A DNA stretch of 8,820 nucleotides from Anaerolineae bacterium (GTDB taxonomy: Bacteria > Chloroflexota > Anaerolineae > B4-G1): NCBI GenBank assembly GCA_016783285.1, contig JADHWW010000183.1:1-8820 (forward strand), given 5' to 3'. Of the stretch, positions 1 through 6,639 are shown piece by piece. The stretch's first letter is position 1. Each line of letters starts with the position of its first letter. Below the pieces are notes generated by a model. The model was given only the letters and a program-made list of their open reading frames with translations, was not told the origin of the DNA and made no database searches. Position numbers and translations under genes: made by a program.

Positions 1-1153
1 TGCCCTGGATCGTCAGGTTGCCGGTATCGTCCATCCTAGCGATCTCGTGTCCTCTGCTTCTTATGTACAAAACATTGGCCCCGCCCCCTCCGCTGTCATT
101 GTCCAGTTTTATTGTGACGTCGCCGTTGCTGGAGAGGTAGAGGTCGCTTTCTAGGTCATTGGGATCAGTGTTGATCCGGCCCGTGGCGCCGCCGAGGGCC
201 AAGTCCTCATCATCGCTGGTGCCCGTAAAGAAGCCGGCGTAGCCGTTCTCGCTAACCGTGCAAAGGTCGTTGCCCGTTGAGTCCCAGATGTGGAAGGTGT
301 GGTTTTCCCCGCCATCGTTGTCCAGCTTGACGATGACATCGGCGTTGCTGGAGAGGTACAGTTGGCTGTTCTCGTTGTCGGGGTCGGTATTGATTCTGCC
401 CGTGGCACCGCCGAGGAAGATGTCATTATTGTCGTTGTAACCACCAAACCAGCCAGCACCGCTTGTACCTTGCGCAACTATACCGTACCCATCGCCGATG
501 CCGTACAGGCCGTGCATGCCGGAGGGCATGAATACCGCCGCACTGGTGCTGATACCAAGCACACCGATGTTGCCGCTACTCCACGCCTCCAGCCCGTATC
601 CTCCCGCAGTGCTGAGGTACAGACCCTTGGTCCCTCCAGTTGCGCTCCACATCTCCCCCTCGTGTGTGTGGGCGCAGGTCGTTCCAGTAAGGGCCGGGGC
701 AGCCGGGCTGGCCGGTGACGCAAGCGAGGCGGCGCTCAACCGCTGGCGCGGGGTCAGGGCGGTGAACTCCGCCTCCCCCGGCCCGCGCACCCCCACCGCC
801 AGCCAGCGCTCGCCGCCGGTCAACAGCGCAGCGGGGATGGGCTCCGCATCGCCCAGCATAACGGCAAAGGCGCCGCCCTCCACCGGTACTCCCTCCTGCA
901 CCTCCGACCACAGCGGTTCCCCGCCGGTTTCGGCGTCGTACAGCGCGAAGGTGAAGTCGTAGGCTCCGTCGGCCACCGACTGTCCTCCCTCGTCGCTCAG
1001 GCGACCGGGGTAGGGGATGGTCACGCCCGTAGGGTCGGGCTCCTGGGCCGCTGGCAGCGCGCGGGCGGTATTGGCAAACCGGGGACCGACTCCCACTGCC
1101 AGCACTACGGCGCTGGCGATCAGAACAACGAGTAACACTTTCTTGGTAGACAT
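1..1153 (-). CDS. Secreted surface/tail-fibre-like repeat protein, C-terminus beyond window
   Basis: The frame is open from the ATG at 1153-1151 to the left edge (384 residues seen, no stop), so the 3' end is missing. A strong Shine-Dalgarno AAGGAGG lies 6 nt before the ATG. Residues 1-32 form a signal peptide: STKK, a hydrophobic stretch, then ANTARA. Residues 43-145 match a pattern I know from bacterial surface proteins: PGRL at 49-52, DGAYDFTFALYDAETGG at 62-78, LWSEVQEGV, then TPRQRL at 134-139. Residues 160-240 begin CAHTHEGEMW and become a Gly-rich stretch of GL/GV repeats (GLYL, GVLG, GLYGIG). From residue 233, about 73-residue repeats containing LGGATGRINTDP start. Such proteins often carry a C-terminal chaperone/autoprotease domain, but that would lie outside the window. 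The likely role is an extracellular structural or adhesive protein; this is inferred, and no catalytic motif is seen. No clear promoter was found upstream; it may be read through from the gene ending at 1420. Confidence 0.85.
   Translation of the reverse strand, partial: MSTKKVLLVVLIASAVVLAVGVGPRFANTARALPAAQEPDPTGVTIPYPGRLSDEGGQSVADGAYDFTFALYDAETGGEPLWSEVQEGVPVEGGAFAVMLGDAEPIPAALLTGGERWLAVGVRGPGEAEFTALTPRQRLSAASLASPASPAAPALTGTTCAHTHEGEMWSATGGTKGLYLSTAGGYGLEAWSSGNIGVLGISTSAAVFMPSGMHGLYGIGDGYGIVAQGTSGAGWFGGYNDNNDIFLGGATGRINTDPDNENSQLYLSSNADVIVKLDNDGGENHTFHIWDSTGNDLCTVSENGYAGFFTGTSDDEDLALGGATGRINTDPNDLESDLYLSSNGDVTIKLDNDSGGGGANVLYIRSRGHEIARMDDTGNLTIQG
20..457 (-). repeat. Two tandem 73-residue repeats inside the surface protein gene
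   Basis: Copy 1 covers about 239-457 (residues 233-305) and copy 2 about 20-238 (residues 306-378). Both carry LGGATGRINTDP, then LYLSSN, a D-V pair and KLDND. The offset is exactly 219 bp, measured between the LGGATGR codons at 415 and 196. The second halves (HIWDSTGNDLCTVSENG against YIRSRGHEIARMDDTG) diverge, with about one residue of length difference. A further copy could follow beyond the left edge. Confidence 0.85.
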
Positions 1154-1231
1154 TTTGCCCTCCTTATTAATGTTGATTGGCTGACTATCGTACCGTCAAC
1201 AGGCTATCTCACGACACGCCCGGAGAGACGC

Positions 1232-1266
1232 GGGACGTGAAACGTGAAGCGTGAAACGTCAGGCGT
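1232..1266. repeat. Five tandem 7-bp repeats (consensus GAAACGT)
   Basis: The units are GGGACGT, GAAACGT, GAAGCGT, GAAACGT and CAGGCGT, with no break in phase. They lie in the 266-bp gap (1154-1419) between the surface protein start and the beta-helix stop. The gap also holds a 6-bp hairpin at 1289-1304 (ACGTTG, GCGA loop, CAACGT) with no T-run, so no clear terminator separates the two genes. Beyond that I see nothing in the gap. Confidence 0.8.
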
Positions 1267-1419
1267 TACATACACATCACCTCCCCTTACGTTGGCGACA
1301 ACGTTGCTGGGCCAGCGCCACACTGGCGTAAATGCCGGTGCTGGAAAGCTACCCCCGGCTCATCTGTTGATGTCCTGGAATCCGCCGTTCTAGTAGTTCC
1401 GCACCACCAGCCCTTCGAA

Positions 1420-3849
1420 TTACTTCAGGACGAGCGGCAAGTACACCCAGTGCAACACACTCACCACCACCTGGCGGGTCGCGGTGTCTTTCAGGCCGAG
1501 CGTGTCCATCACCTCCAGCCGGACAGTGTAGGTACCGACCGAGGTGTAGCTGTAATCGGCGGTCTGGATCGTGCTCCAGCCAGTGTCGTAGACGCCGTTG
1601 TTCTCCCAGTCCCAGCGCACCTGCAGGGCGGAAGCCGCGTCTTCGGCGTCGCTGCAACCGGAAGCGTCGAAGTGGAAGACGGTGGTTGTGTACCCGCTGG
1701 TGGGAGTGACGGTGAAAGCAGCCGTAGGGGCAGTGTTGCAGGAGCCGACGTCGAGGGACGCGGAGAAGGGAGAGGTGTCGTTCGAGCCGTCCGGACCTTT
1801 CGCTGTGGCGGTGACCTTGGGACCGTTGAGCGTGCCGCTCCAGGAGAAATTGCCGCTCGGGTCGGTGGTGAAGTGCCCCTCGTAGACCCGCCCCTCATCA
1901 TCGCTGTCGGAGAAAATCTCGATCCAGCAGTTCGCGCAGGCGCTCCCCGTCACCGACCCGCAATCGGCGCTGGTGATGCCCGGAGCAGCCAGGCTATTAT
2001 TGCCGCCGTTAGCCAGTTCGATGCCCGGCCCGTCGTTGTCGTGGATACTGTTCCCGCTGATCATGTTGCTGGTGGCACTCGCCCCGTCCACGCGTATGCC
2101 AGCCTCCCCGCCGTCGGTGCCGTTGTGTGTGCCGTTATGGGCGATCTCGTTGGATTTGATAGAGTTGCCCGAGCCGTTTACCACGCTTACTCCGTAAAAA
2201 GCGTTGCCCCAGTTGACGCCGGCCCCGTTGGTACCGATGTAGTTAGCCAGCACCGCGTTGTCGTCGCTGTTGAAGATGGCCACCCCGCTCCATCCGCTGG
2301 ACAGGATGGTGTTGCCCCACGTGGTTGCGCTGGTCCAGCCGATCCAGTTATCGTGCGCCCCACCGTAGATACCGACGCCGTGCCAACCGTTGGATGCCTT
2401 CCAGCCCCAGTTGATGGGCGCACCAAGCACGTTGCCCAGGATGTAGTTGTACTGGGTGCTGCTTCCGTCCATACGGATGCCGTCCTGGTGGTTGTAGGCG
2501 ATCCAGTTTCCCTCGCCCACGCCATTGCCGCCGATGATGACGCCGGTCGAGCCGTTATCAATCAACACCCCGTGGCCCTGGTTGCCGTGATCGTAGACGC
2601 CGTAAGTCCCCAGCCCGATGTAGTTTCCGGTCACGGTGACGGTTCCTGTCCCCTCCAGGTGCACGCCGTCGTCTCCATTGTCACTGATGACATTGCGTTG
2701 GTTGCTGCCACTGCCACCAATCTGGCCACTGCTGCTCGTGAGATACACGCCATCTTGGCCGTTGTCGGTGATGGTATTGTTTTCAATCGTAAGGCCGGAG
2801 GAACCAATCGTTCCAACGCCGTTCCCGCTATTGTTGCTGATCACATTGACACTGGTGGTCGTGCCGATCTGAGTGTTAAGCGAGGCGTCGACGTAAATCC
2901 CATCATCTCCATTCCCGATACCCGTTGTGGAGTAGCCAATCCAGTTGCCATAAATGATGTTGTCGTCAGCGAGGAAGAGGTGCATACCGTAGGATGTGTT
3001 GCCTGCAATCACATTGTCGGGGCCGACGCTGTTTCCATCTGACCAAAGTTTTATACCGACCCCATTCGGCAAAGCGACATTCTTGGAATCGTTGATCCCA
3101 ATGAGATTGTCTGAAATCGTGTTTCCATTGGACCACATGACGATGCCAGCATCGCTCTGTCCAACGATCAGGTTGTCTGAAACAGTGCTATAGGTATCAC
3201 CAGCGTGCACAAAGACCCCCCGCGTCCCCATACCGCCACCGGGCAGCGTCTCTCCGTCCACAGTGCCAAAGTAGTTGTTGATGACGTAGTTGTAGGTGCC
3301 AGTGGATTGTATCCACACCCCGTACAAGCCGACGAGGAATACATTGCGCTGTCCCTCGCCGTGGCCGCCAACGCTGTTGAGACTTCCCCCAGTGATGCGT
3401 ACACCAGTACTGTTGCTGCCTCCAAAGAAGAGCCCCAGCACGGTGTTGTTACTGGATTGGATGGCAAGCAAGTCGCAGGATGAGCCGCTGATCTCGACGC
3501 CGGGGCGATCGTCCGCTACATCCCATCTGCTGCTACCGTCTATAGTGGTGTTGTCCGCAGTGAGGGCAGGCAAGGTGCAACCACTGATAGCGTTGGTCCC
3601 CTGGAACTGGGAAGCAAAGTTGATGGTTGAGTACGTGCCGTCCGCGTTGGCCTCCTCAATGGCGGCGCGCAGGGTGCAGTTACCGCCGGCCGTGGCGCAG
3701 ACACCGTCGCCGGGGTTGGCGTCGGCGGTGTTGGTACCCGAGTTTACAGTGTAGGTGTTGGCCTGCGGCGCTGCTGAAGTGGGTGGCGTTGCCGGAAGCC
3801 CCAGTAGTGTTGTCAGCATCAGCAGTGTTATGATTCGCTTGCAAGTCAT
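1420..3849 (-). CDS. Secreted right-handed beta-helix protein with CSLREA-like, Ig-like and PKD regions
   Basis: 809 residues. I chose the ATG at 3849-3847 because GAGGAGG lies 6 nt upstream and the protein then begins with a good signal peptide (MTCKRIITLLMLTTLLGL, cleavage near TSAA at 24-27). A start 45 bp upstream would put charged residues ahead of the signal. Residues 32-68 match the CSLREA-type region (TYTVNSG, DANPGDGVC, CTLRAAIEEAN at 58-68). Residues about 100-612 are short repeats rich in N-x-I-x-x-N and DGV/GIxL, as in parallel beta-helices (PbH1, NosD-like). Residues about 620-703 look like a linking Ig-like domain (IEIFSDSDDEG, FTTDPSGNFSWSG). Residues 707-797 are a PKD domain (AAFTVTPTSG, RWDWENNG, SVGTYTVRLEVMD). 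The chain ends HWVYLPLVLK at residues 800-809. It is probably exported and surface-held, perhaps binding or acting on polysaccharide. No catalytic residues could be assigned, so the function remains open. Confidence 0.9.
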   Translation of the reverse strand: MTCKRIITLLMLTTLLGLPATPPTSAAPQANTYTVNSGTNTADANPGDGVCATAGGNCTLRAAIEEANADGTYSTINFASQFQGTNAISGCTLPALTADNTTIDGSSRWDVADDRPGVEISGSSCDLLAIQSSNNTVLGLFFGGSNSTGVRITGGSLNSVGGHGEGQRNVFLVGLYGVWIQSTGTYNYVINNYFGTVDGETLPGGGMGTRGVFVHAGDTYSTVSDNLIVGQSDAGIVMWSNGNTISDNLIGINDSKNVALPNGVGIKLWSDGNSVGPDNVIAGNTSYGMHLFLADDNIIYGNWIGYSTTGIGNGDDGIYVDASLNTQIGTTTSVNVISNNSGNGVGTIGSSGLTIENNTITDNGQDGVYLTSSSGQIGGSGSNQRNVISDNGDDGVHLEGTGTVTVTGNYIGLGTYGVYDHGNQGHGVLIDNGSTGVIIGGNGVGEGNWIAYNHQDGIRMDGSSTQYNYILGNVLGAPINWGWKASNGWHGVGIYGGAHDNWIGWTSATTWGNTILSSGWSGVAIFNSDDNAVLANYIGTNGAGVNWGNAFYGVSVVNGSGNSIKSNEIAHNGTHNGTDGGEAGIRVDGASATSNMISGNSIHDNDGPGIELANGGNNSLAAPGITSADCGSVTGSACANCWIEIFSDSDDEGRVYEGHFTTDPSGNFSWSGTLNGPKVTATAKGPDGSNDTSPFSASLDVGSCNTAPTAAFTVTPTSGYTTTVFHFDASGCSDAEDAASALQVRWDWENNGVYDTGWSTIQTADYSYTSVGTYTVRLEVMDTLGLKDTATRQVVVSVLHWVYLPLVLK

Positions 3850-3919
3850 CTCATCCCTCCTCACTAGCAGGCGTATCCAGGTGAAGGATGGCAACTGGTG
3901 AGCCGATGGAGCACAGTCT

Positions 3920-3950
3920 CGGCCAGAGGCCGCCCGGTTCGATGACCGGG
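3920..3950 (-). other. Two adjacent small hairpins in the beta-helix gene leader
   Basis: CGGCC-AGA-GGCCG at 3920-3932 is followed directly by CCCGGT-TCGATG-ACCGGG at 3933-3950. Both would lie in the roughly 135-nt 5' leader of the beta-helix mRNA if the promoter at 3992-4020 is used. They may stabilise the leader. I do not recognise a riboswitch family. Confidence 0.4.
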
Positions 3951-3991
3951 ACGATCAGGCCGAAGGCAGTGGTTTCTGTGTGCCGGTCTCA

Positions 3992-4020
3992 AGTATGGCA
4001 GCAGTGGCGCAGATTGTCAA
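3992..4020 (-). promoter_or_regulatory. Sigma70-type promoter for the beta-helix gene
   Basis: On the minus strand, TTGACA (4020-4015, perfect -35) is followed by a 17-nt spacer and CATACT (3997-3992, 4 of 6 to the -10 consensus). The start of transcription would be near 3985, giving a leader of about 135 nt. It is back to back with the plus-strand promoter at 4045. Confidence 0.5.
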
Positions 4021-4044
4021 GTCCAAACCTGCCGAACTTGGCGG

Positions 4045-4073
4045 TTGTCACTCCTGAACTTAGCGAGTACAAT
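4045..4073 (+). promoter_or_regulatory. Sigma70-type promoter for the plus-strand binding lipoprotein
   Basis: TTGTCA (4045-4050) and TACAAT (4068-4073) each match 5 of 6 consensus bases, with a 17-nt spacer. The expected transcription start is near 4080, at the Shine-Dalgarno GGAGGGAG (4078-4085), so the 5' leader would be only about 14 nt. This rules against the in-frame TTG at 4073, which lies in the -10 box, as the start codon. Confidence 0.6.
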
Positions 4074-4093
4074 TGCTGGAGGGAGTGATCACG

Positions 4094-4957
4094 ATGACCA
4101 GATCTAAAATCAGACACTGGACATTGGACGTTGGACACTGGACATTGCTCATTGTTCATTGTTCATTGTTCATTGCCCTGGCCGCCTGCGCCCGTCCCGA
4201 CGACACCTGGGAGCGCGTGCGCGAGACCGGCATCCTGCGCGTGGGGATGGACGCCAGTTTCCCGCCCTTCGAGGCCATCACCGCCGATGGGACGCTGGTC
4301 GGATTCGACGTGGACCTGGCGCGGGAGTTGGGCCGGCGGCTGGGGCCTGCCCTGAGCAAGGTCGAAGGGGTCGAGGTGCAGTTTGTCGCCAATCTCCCCT
4401 ACGACGGTCTCTACGACGCGCTGGCGGTGGGCCGTGTGGATGTCGTCATCTCTGCGCTCGTCGTCAACCCCGCTCGTGCGGCCGATTTTGCCTATTCGAC
4501 CTCCTACTTCGACGCCGGGCAGGTGCTGGTCGTGCAAGAAAGACCTGACAGGTCTTCCGAGACCTGTCAGGTCTCTATCGAAGGAGCCTGCCCTGAGCCT
4601 ATCGAAGGGATGGCCAGCCTGAGCGGGTGCACGCTGGCGGTGGAATTCGGCAGCCAGGGGGACCTGGAGGCGCGCAAGTGGGCGCGAAGATTGCCCGATC
4701 TCACCGTCGTGCCCTGCCAGACAGCGGCTGAGGCACTGGCGACGGTCGCGGCGGGAGAAGCCGACGGCGCGCTGGTGGATCGCGTCTCTGCACTGGCGGC
4801 GGGGCTGGTTATCGTAGGAGAACCGGTCGTCGAGGAGCCCTATGCCGTAGCCGTGCAGCGGGAAAGCCAGCACCTCCTGCGGGCGATCAACGGTGTGCTG
4901 GCGGAGATGGAGGCGGATGGAACGTTGGAGATGTTGACAGCCCGTTGGCTAGTGTAG
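4094..4957 (+). CDS. Family-3 amino-acid-binding lipoprotein with in-frame repeat insertions
   Basis: 287 residues from the ATG at 4094, which has GGGAG 8 nt upstream. The signal peptide runs from basic residues R3, K5, R7 through a hydrophobic core to a lipobox LAAC with Cys32, so the protein is lipid-anchored outside the membrane. Residues 44-287 are an SBP_bac_3 fold: [14 protein letters not shown] (47-60), [11 protein letters not shown] (70-80), the ligand-carboxylate arginine in NPAR (R128), [10 protein letters not shown], and the C-terminal ADGTLEML. It should capture a polar amino acid for ABC import; the ligand cannot be told. Residues 85-92 (PALSKVEG) and 150-172 are extra compared with the family and with the second receptor here, and are encoded by repeat DNA. 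The signal peptide itself is encoded by a 7-bp tandem array. No permease or ATPase lies beside it on its strand. It is tail to tail with the importer ATPase, overlapping by 9 bp. Whether it still folds and works is unproven, but no stop or frameshift is present. Confidence 0.88.
   Translation: MTRSKIRHWTLDVGHWTLLIVHCSLFIALAACARPDDTWERVRETGILRVGMDASFPPFEAITADGTLVGFDVDLARELGRRLGPALSKVEGVEVQFVANLPYDGLYDALAVGRVDVVISALVVNPARAADFAYSTSYFDAGQVLVVQERPDRSSETCQVSIEGACPEPIEGMASLSGCTLAVEFGSQGDLEARKWARRLPDLTVVPCQTAAEALATVAAGEADGALVDRVSALAAGLVIVGEPVVEEPYAVAVQRESQHLLRAINGVLAEMEADGTLEMLTARWLV
4114..4176 (+). repeat. Nine tandem 7-bp repeats encoding the lipoprotein signal peptide
   Basis: Units in unbroken phase: ACACTGG, ACATTGG, ACGTTGG, ACACTGG, ACATTGC, three TCATTGT, TCATTGC. 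Because 7 and 3 share no factor, three units make one 7-residue period, read as [21 protein letters not shown] (residues 8-28), which runs straight into the lipobox LAAC. Confidence 0.9.
4346..4369 (+). repeat. 24-bp dispersed-repeat copy inserted in frame (CCCTGAGC..GTCGAAGGG type)
   Basis: CCTGCCCTGAGCAAGGTCGA and the following AGGG encode PALSKVEG (residues 85-92). This CCCTGAGC-N-TCGAAGGG motif is one I know as a very common interspersed repeat in many bacterial genomes and metagenome bins, seen in proteins as LSLSKG or FDKLRAG strings. Length 24 bp keeps the frame. A second, related copy lies at 4587-4609. Confidence 0.75.
4541..4609 (+). repeat. 69-bp in-frame insert: perfect 15-bp hairpin plus CCCTGAGC/TCGAAGGG repeat
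   Basis: AGACCTGACAGGTCT (4541-4555), loop TCCG, then AGACCTGTCAGGTCT (4560-4574) form a perfect 15-bp inverted repeat. Each arm is itself a 7-bp inverted repeat around one central base. It is followed by CTATCGAAGG (4575-4584) and CCTGCCCTGAGCCTATCGAA with GGG (4587-4609). The whole is 23 codons (residues 150-172), placed between the two lobes' conserved strings VLVVQE and [14 protein letters not shown]. Confidence 0.8.
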
Positions 4958-5686
4958 AACGTGGCTCAGGAACTCCCTCGTCCGTTCCTTCTTCGGTGAG
5001 GAGAAAATTTCCTCCGGTGTGCCTGACTCTACCACCCGTCCTGCTTCCAGGAGGACCATTCGGTCAGCGGCGGCACGGGCAAAGCCCATCTCGTGGGAGA
5101 CGACCACCATCGTCATTCCCTCGCGGGCCAGGTCCAACATCACGTCCAGCACCTCTTTGATCATCTCTGGGTCGAGAGCGGAGGTCGGCTCATCGAAGAG
5201 CATAACCTTGGGATTCATCGCCAGCGCCCGGGCCATGGCAACGCGCTGCTTCTGCCCGCCGGAGAGTTGGTTGGGATAGACATCCGCCTTTTCCGGCAGC
5301 CCCACCCGCTTTAGCAACTGGAACGCGATTTCCGTCGCCTCCTCCCGTGACCGCTTGCGGACCTTTTCCTGGGCCAGCGTGATGTTCTGCAAGGCAGTCA
5401 GGTGGGGGAACAGGTTGAACAACTGGAACACCATCCCCACCTCCGCGCGCAGCGCATCCAGGTCTGCATGGGGGTCGGTGACCCGGATGCCGTCCACGAT
5501 GATCTCCCCCCGGTTCACTGTCTCCAGCCGGTTGATACAGCGCAGGAGCGTGGATTTTCCACCGCCGCTGGGGCCGAAGATAAAAAGAACCTCCCCTCGC
5601 CATACATCCAGGCTCACGTCCACAACTGCCTGGACGTGCTTGAAACTCTTGTAGACGTGTTGGATCTCGATGATGTTATCGTTCAC
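4949..5686 (-). CDS. glnQ: Polar amino-acid ABC importer ATP-binding protein (GlnQ/HisP type)
   Basis: 245 residues, the usual length for this family. It hydrolyses ATP on the cytoplasmic side to drive amino-acid uptake through the permease encoded just upstream. Visible motifs: Walker [10 protein letters not shown] (38-46), Q-loop VFQ (Gln88), signature LSGGQ (141-145), Walker B VMLFDEP (161-167, catalytic Glu166), D-loop SALD (169-172), switch His198 in VSHEMGFA. All key residues are intact. The start is GTG at 5686, inside the end of the permease gene (11-bp overlap, GTGAACGATAA), which implies translational coupling. No strong Shine-Dalgarno was seen. The stop at 4951-4949 overlaps the stop of the plus-strand lipoprotein gene. 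The symbol is given at family level; glutamine as the substrate is not shown by the sequence. Confidence 0.93.
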   Translation of the reverse strand: MNDNIIEIQHVYKSFKHVQAVVDVSLDVWRGEVLFIFGPSGGGKSTLLRCINRLETVNRGEIIVDGIRVTDPHADLDALRAEVGMVFQLFNLFPHLTALQNITLAQEKVRKRSREEATEIAFQLLKRVGLPEKADVYPNQLSGGQKQRVAMARALAMNPKVMLFDEPTSALDPEMIKEVLDVMLDLAREGMTMVVVSHEMGFARAAADRMVLLEAGRVVESGTPEEIFSSPKKERTREFLSHVLH

Positions 5687-6569
5687 CGGTTCTAAACTTC
5701 CTTTCCAGCCACTTGACCCCCATCGAACCCAGAAGGGTCATCGAAAGGTAGAGGTAGGTGACCGTGTTCCAGGTCTCGAAGGTGCGGAAGGTGCGCGAGC
5801 GATTCAACTTCCCCAACTGGGTCAGGTCCCGCACCGCCAGCACGGAGATCAGAGATGAGTCCTTCAACATAGCGATGAAGTCGTTGCCCAGGGGGGGAAG
5901 GATCACGCGGATAGCCTGGGGCAGAATGACGTAGCGCATGGCCTGGAAGTAACTCATCCCCAAGGAGCGAGCGGCCTCCATCTGCCCATGCTCGATGGAC
6001 TGGATGCCGGCGCGAAAGACCTCTGCTTCGTAGGCTCCGAAGCCGAAGGCCAGGCCGGCGGTGGCGCGGACCTCCGTGTTGATGTTACGGATGTCCACCG
6101 CGGCCAGAGATTGTCCCAAGCCGAGGAGAAAAGAGAGCCAGTCTGTACGGAGGATCAACGTCCCAAGGCCGTTGGCCGCAGAGACGAAGATAGGGACCAG
6201 GACGTAGGCGACGTAGATGATGATCACGATCATCGGGATGCCGCGCACCACCTCCACGTAGAAGGCGGCGATGTTGTAGGCGATGGGGTTGGAAGAGATA
6301 CGCCCCAGTCCGAAAACCAAGCCGGTCACCAGGGCGATGGCAAACGCCGTGACACTGACCAGGATCGTGATCTTGAGGCCGGGCACGATGAAGAAGAAAG
6401 CGTCGGTATAGTTGGGAATGGTGACAATGGCGTAGACGAGAGCAACGCCCAGCAGAAGCAGGAAGAGCGCCCACCAGGGAAGTTGCTTCAGCCCCGTCGT
6501 CCAGGGGATCATACCTGGCTCTTTGCGCGCCACGCTCCCAACAGCGGTTTGTGCTCCGGGTTCTGGCAC
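5676..6569 (-). CDS. Polar amino-acid ABC importer permease (HisM/GlnP family)
   Basis: 297 residues, somewhat longer than the common 220-250 because of an N-terminal extension (1-30) before the first membrane span. The start is GTG at 6569, with AGGAGG 6 nt upstream. Hydrophobic spans: 31-51, 62-90, 109-131, a long linking segment 132-175, and later spans around 225-247 and 270-286. The EAA loop that docks on the ATPase is EAARSLG at 198-204 followed by ILP at 215-217, as expected for importer permeases of the His/Glu/Gln/Arg group. The region [11 protein letters not shown] (105-115) is also typical. Only one permease gene is present, so the transporter probably uses a homodimer. It is the second gene of the operon, 70 bp downstream of the receptor stop and overlapping the ATPase gene by 11 bp. 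Confidence 0.93.
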   Translation of the reverse strand: MPEPGAQTAVGSVARKEPGMIPWTTGLKQLPWWALFLLLLGVALVYAIVTIPNYTDAFFFIVPGLKITILVSVTAFAIALVTGLVFGLGRISSNPIAYNIAAFYVEVVRGIPMIVIIIYVAYVLVPIFVSAANGLGTLILRTDWLSFLLGLGQSLAAVDIRNINTEVRATAGLAFGFGAYEAEVFRAGIQSIEHGQMEAARSLGMSYFQAMRYVILPQAIRVILPPLGNDFIAMLKDSSLISVLAVRDLTQLGKLNRSRTFRTFETWNTVTYLYLSMTLLGSMGVKWLERKFRTGER

Positions 6570-6593
6570 GGTCTACCTCCTGAGTGTGATATA

Positions 6594-6624
6594 GGGGGGC
6601 CGCGGGAGAAATCCGCGGCCCCCC
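6594..6624 (-). promoter_or_regulatory. GC-rich 12-bp hairpin between receptor and permease genes
   Basis: GGGGGGCCGCGG and CCGCGGCCCCCC pair perfectly over 12 bp around a 7-nt loop (6606-6612). On the minus-strand transcript it is followed by TATATCAC, not a U-run, and it lies 25 nt before the permease start. This fits an intercistronic stabiliser or partial attenuator that lets the receptor be made in excess over the permease, as in other binding-protein-first operons. That role is inferred. Confidence 0.65.
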
Positions 6625-6639
6625 TTGCCGGGTGCGTAC

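Noticed and set aside
1450..3042. A 530-codon open frame on the plus strand
   Set aside because: It is antisense to the beta-helix gene, which has a signal peptide, recognisable domains and a good ribosome site. The plus-strand frame shows no domain, no convincing ribosome site and a composition expected from the complement of a stop-poor gene.
3850..3894. Upstream start for the beta-helix protein adding 15 residues
   Set aside because: No ribosome site precedes it, and it would place charged residues ahead of the signal peptide. The ATG at 3849 has GAGGAGG at ideal spacing.
6594..6624. Classical rho-independent terminator on either strand
   Set aside because: The stem is strong but neither strand has a following T-run (TATATC on minus, TTGCC on plus), and it lies inside an operon.
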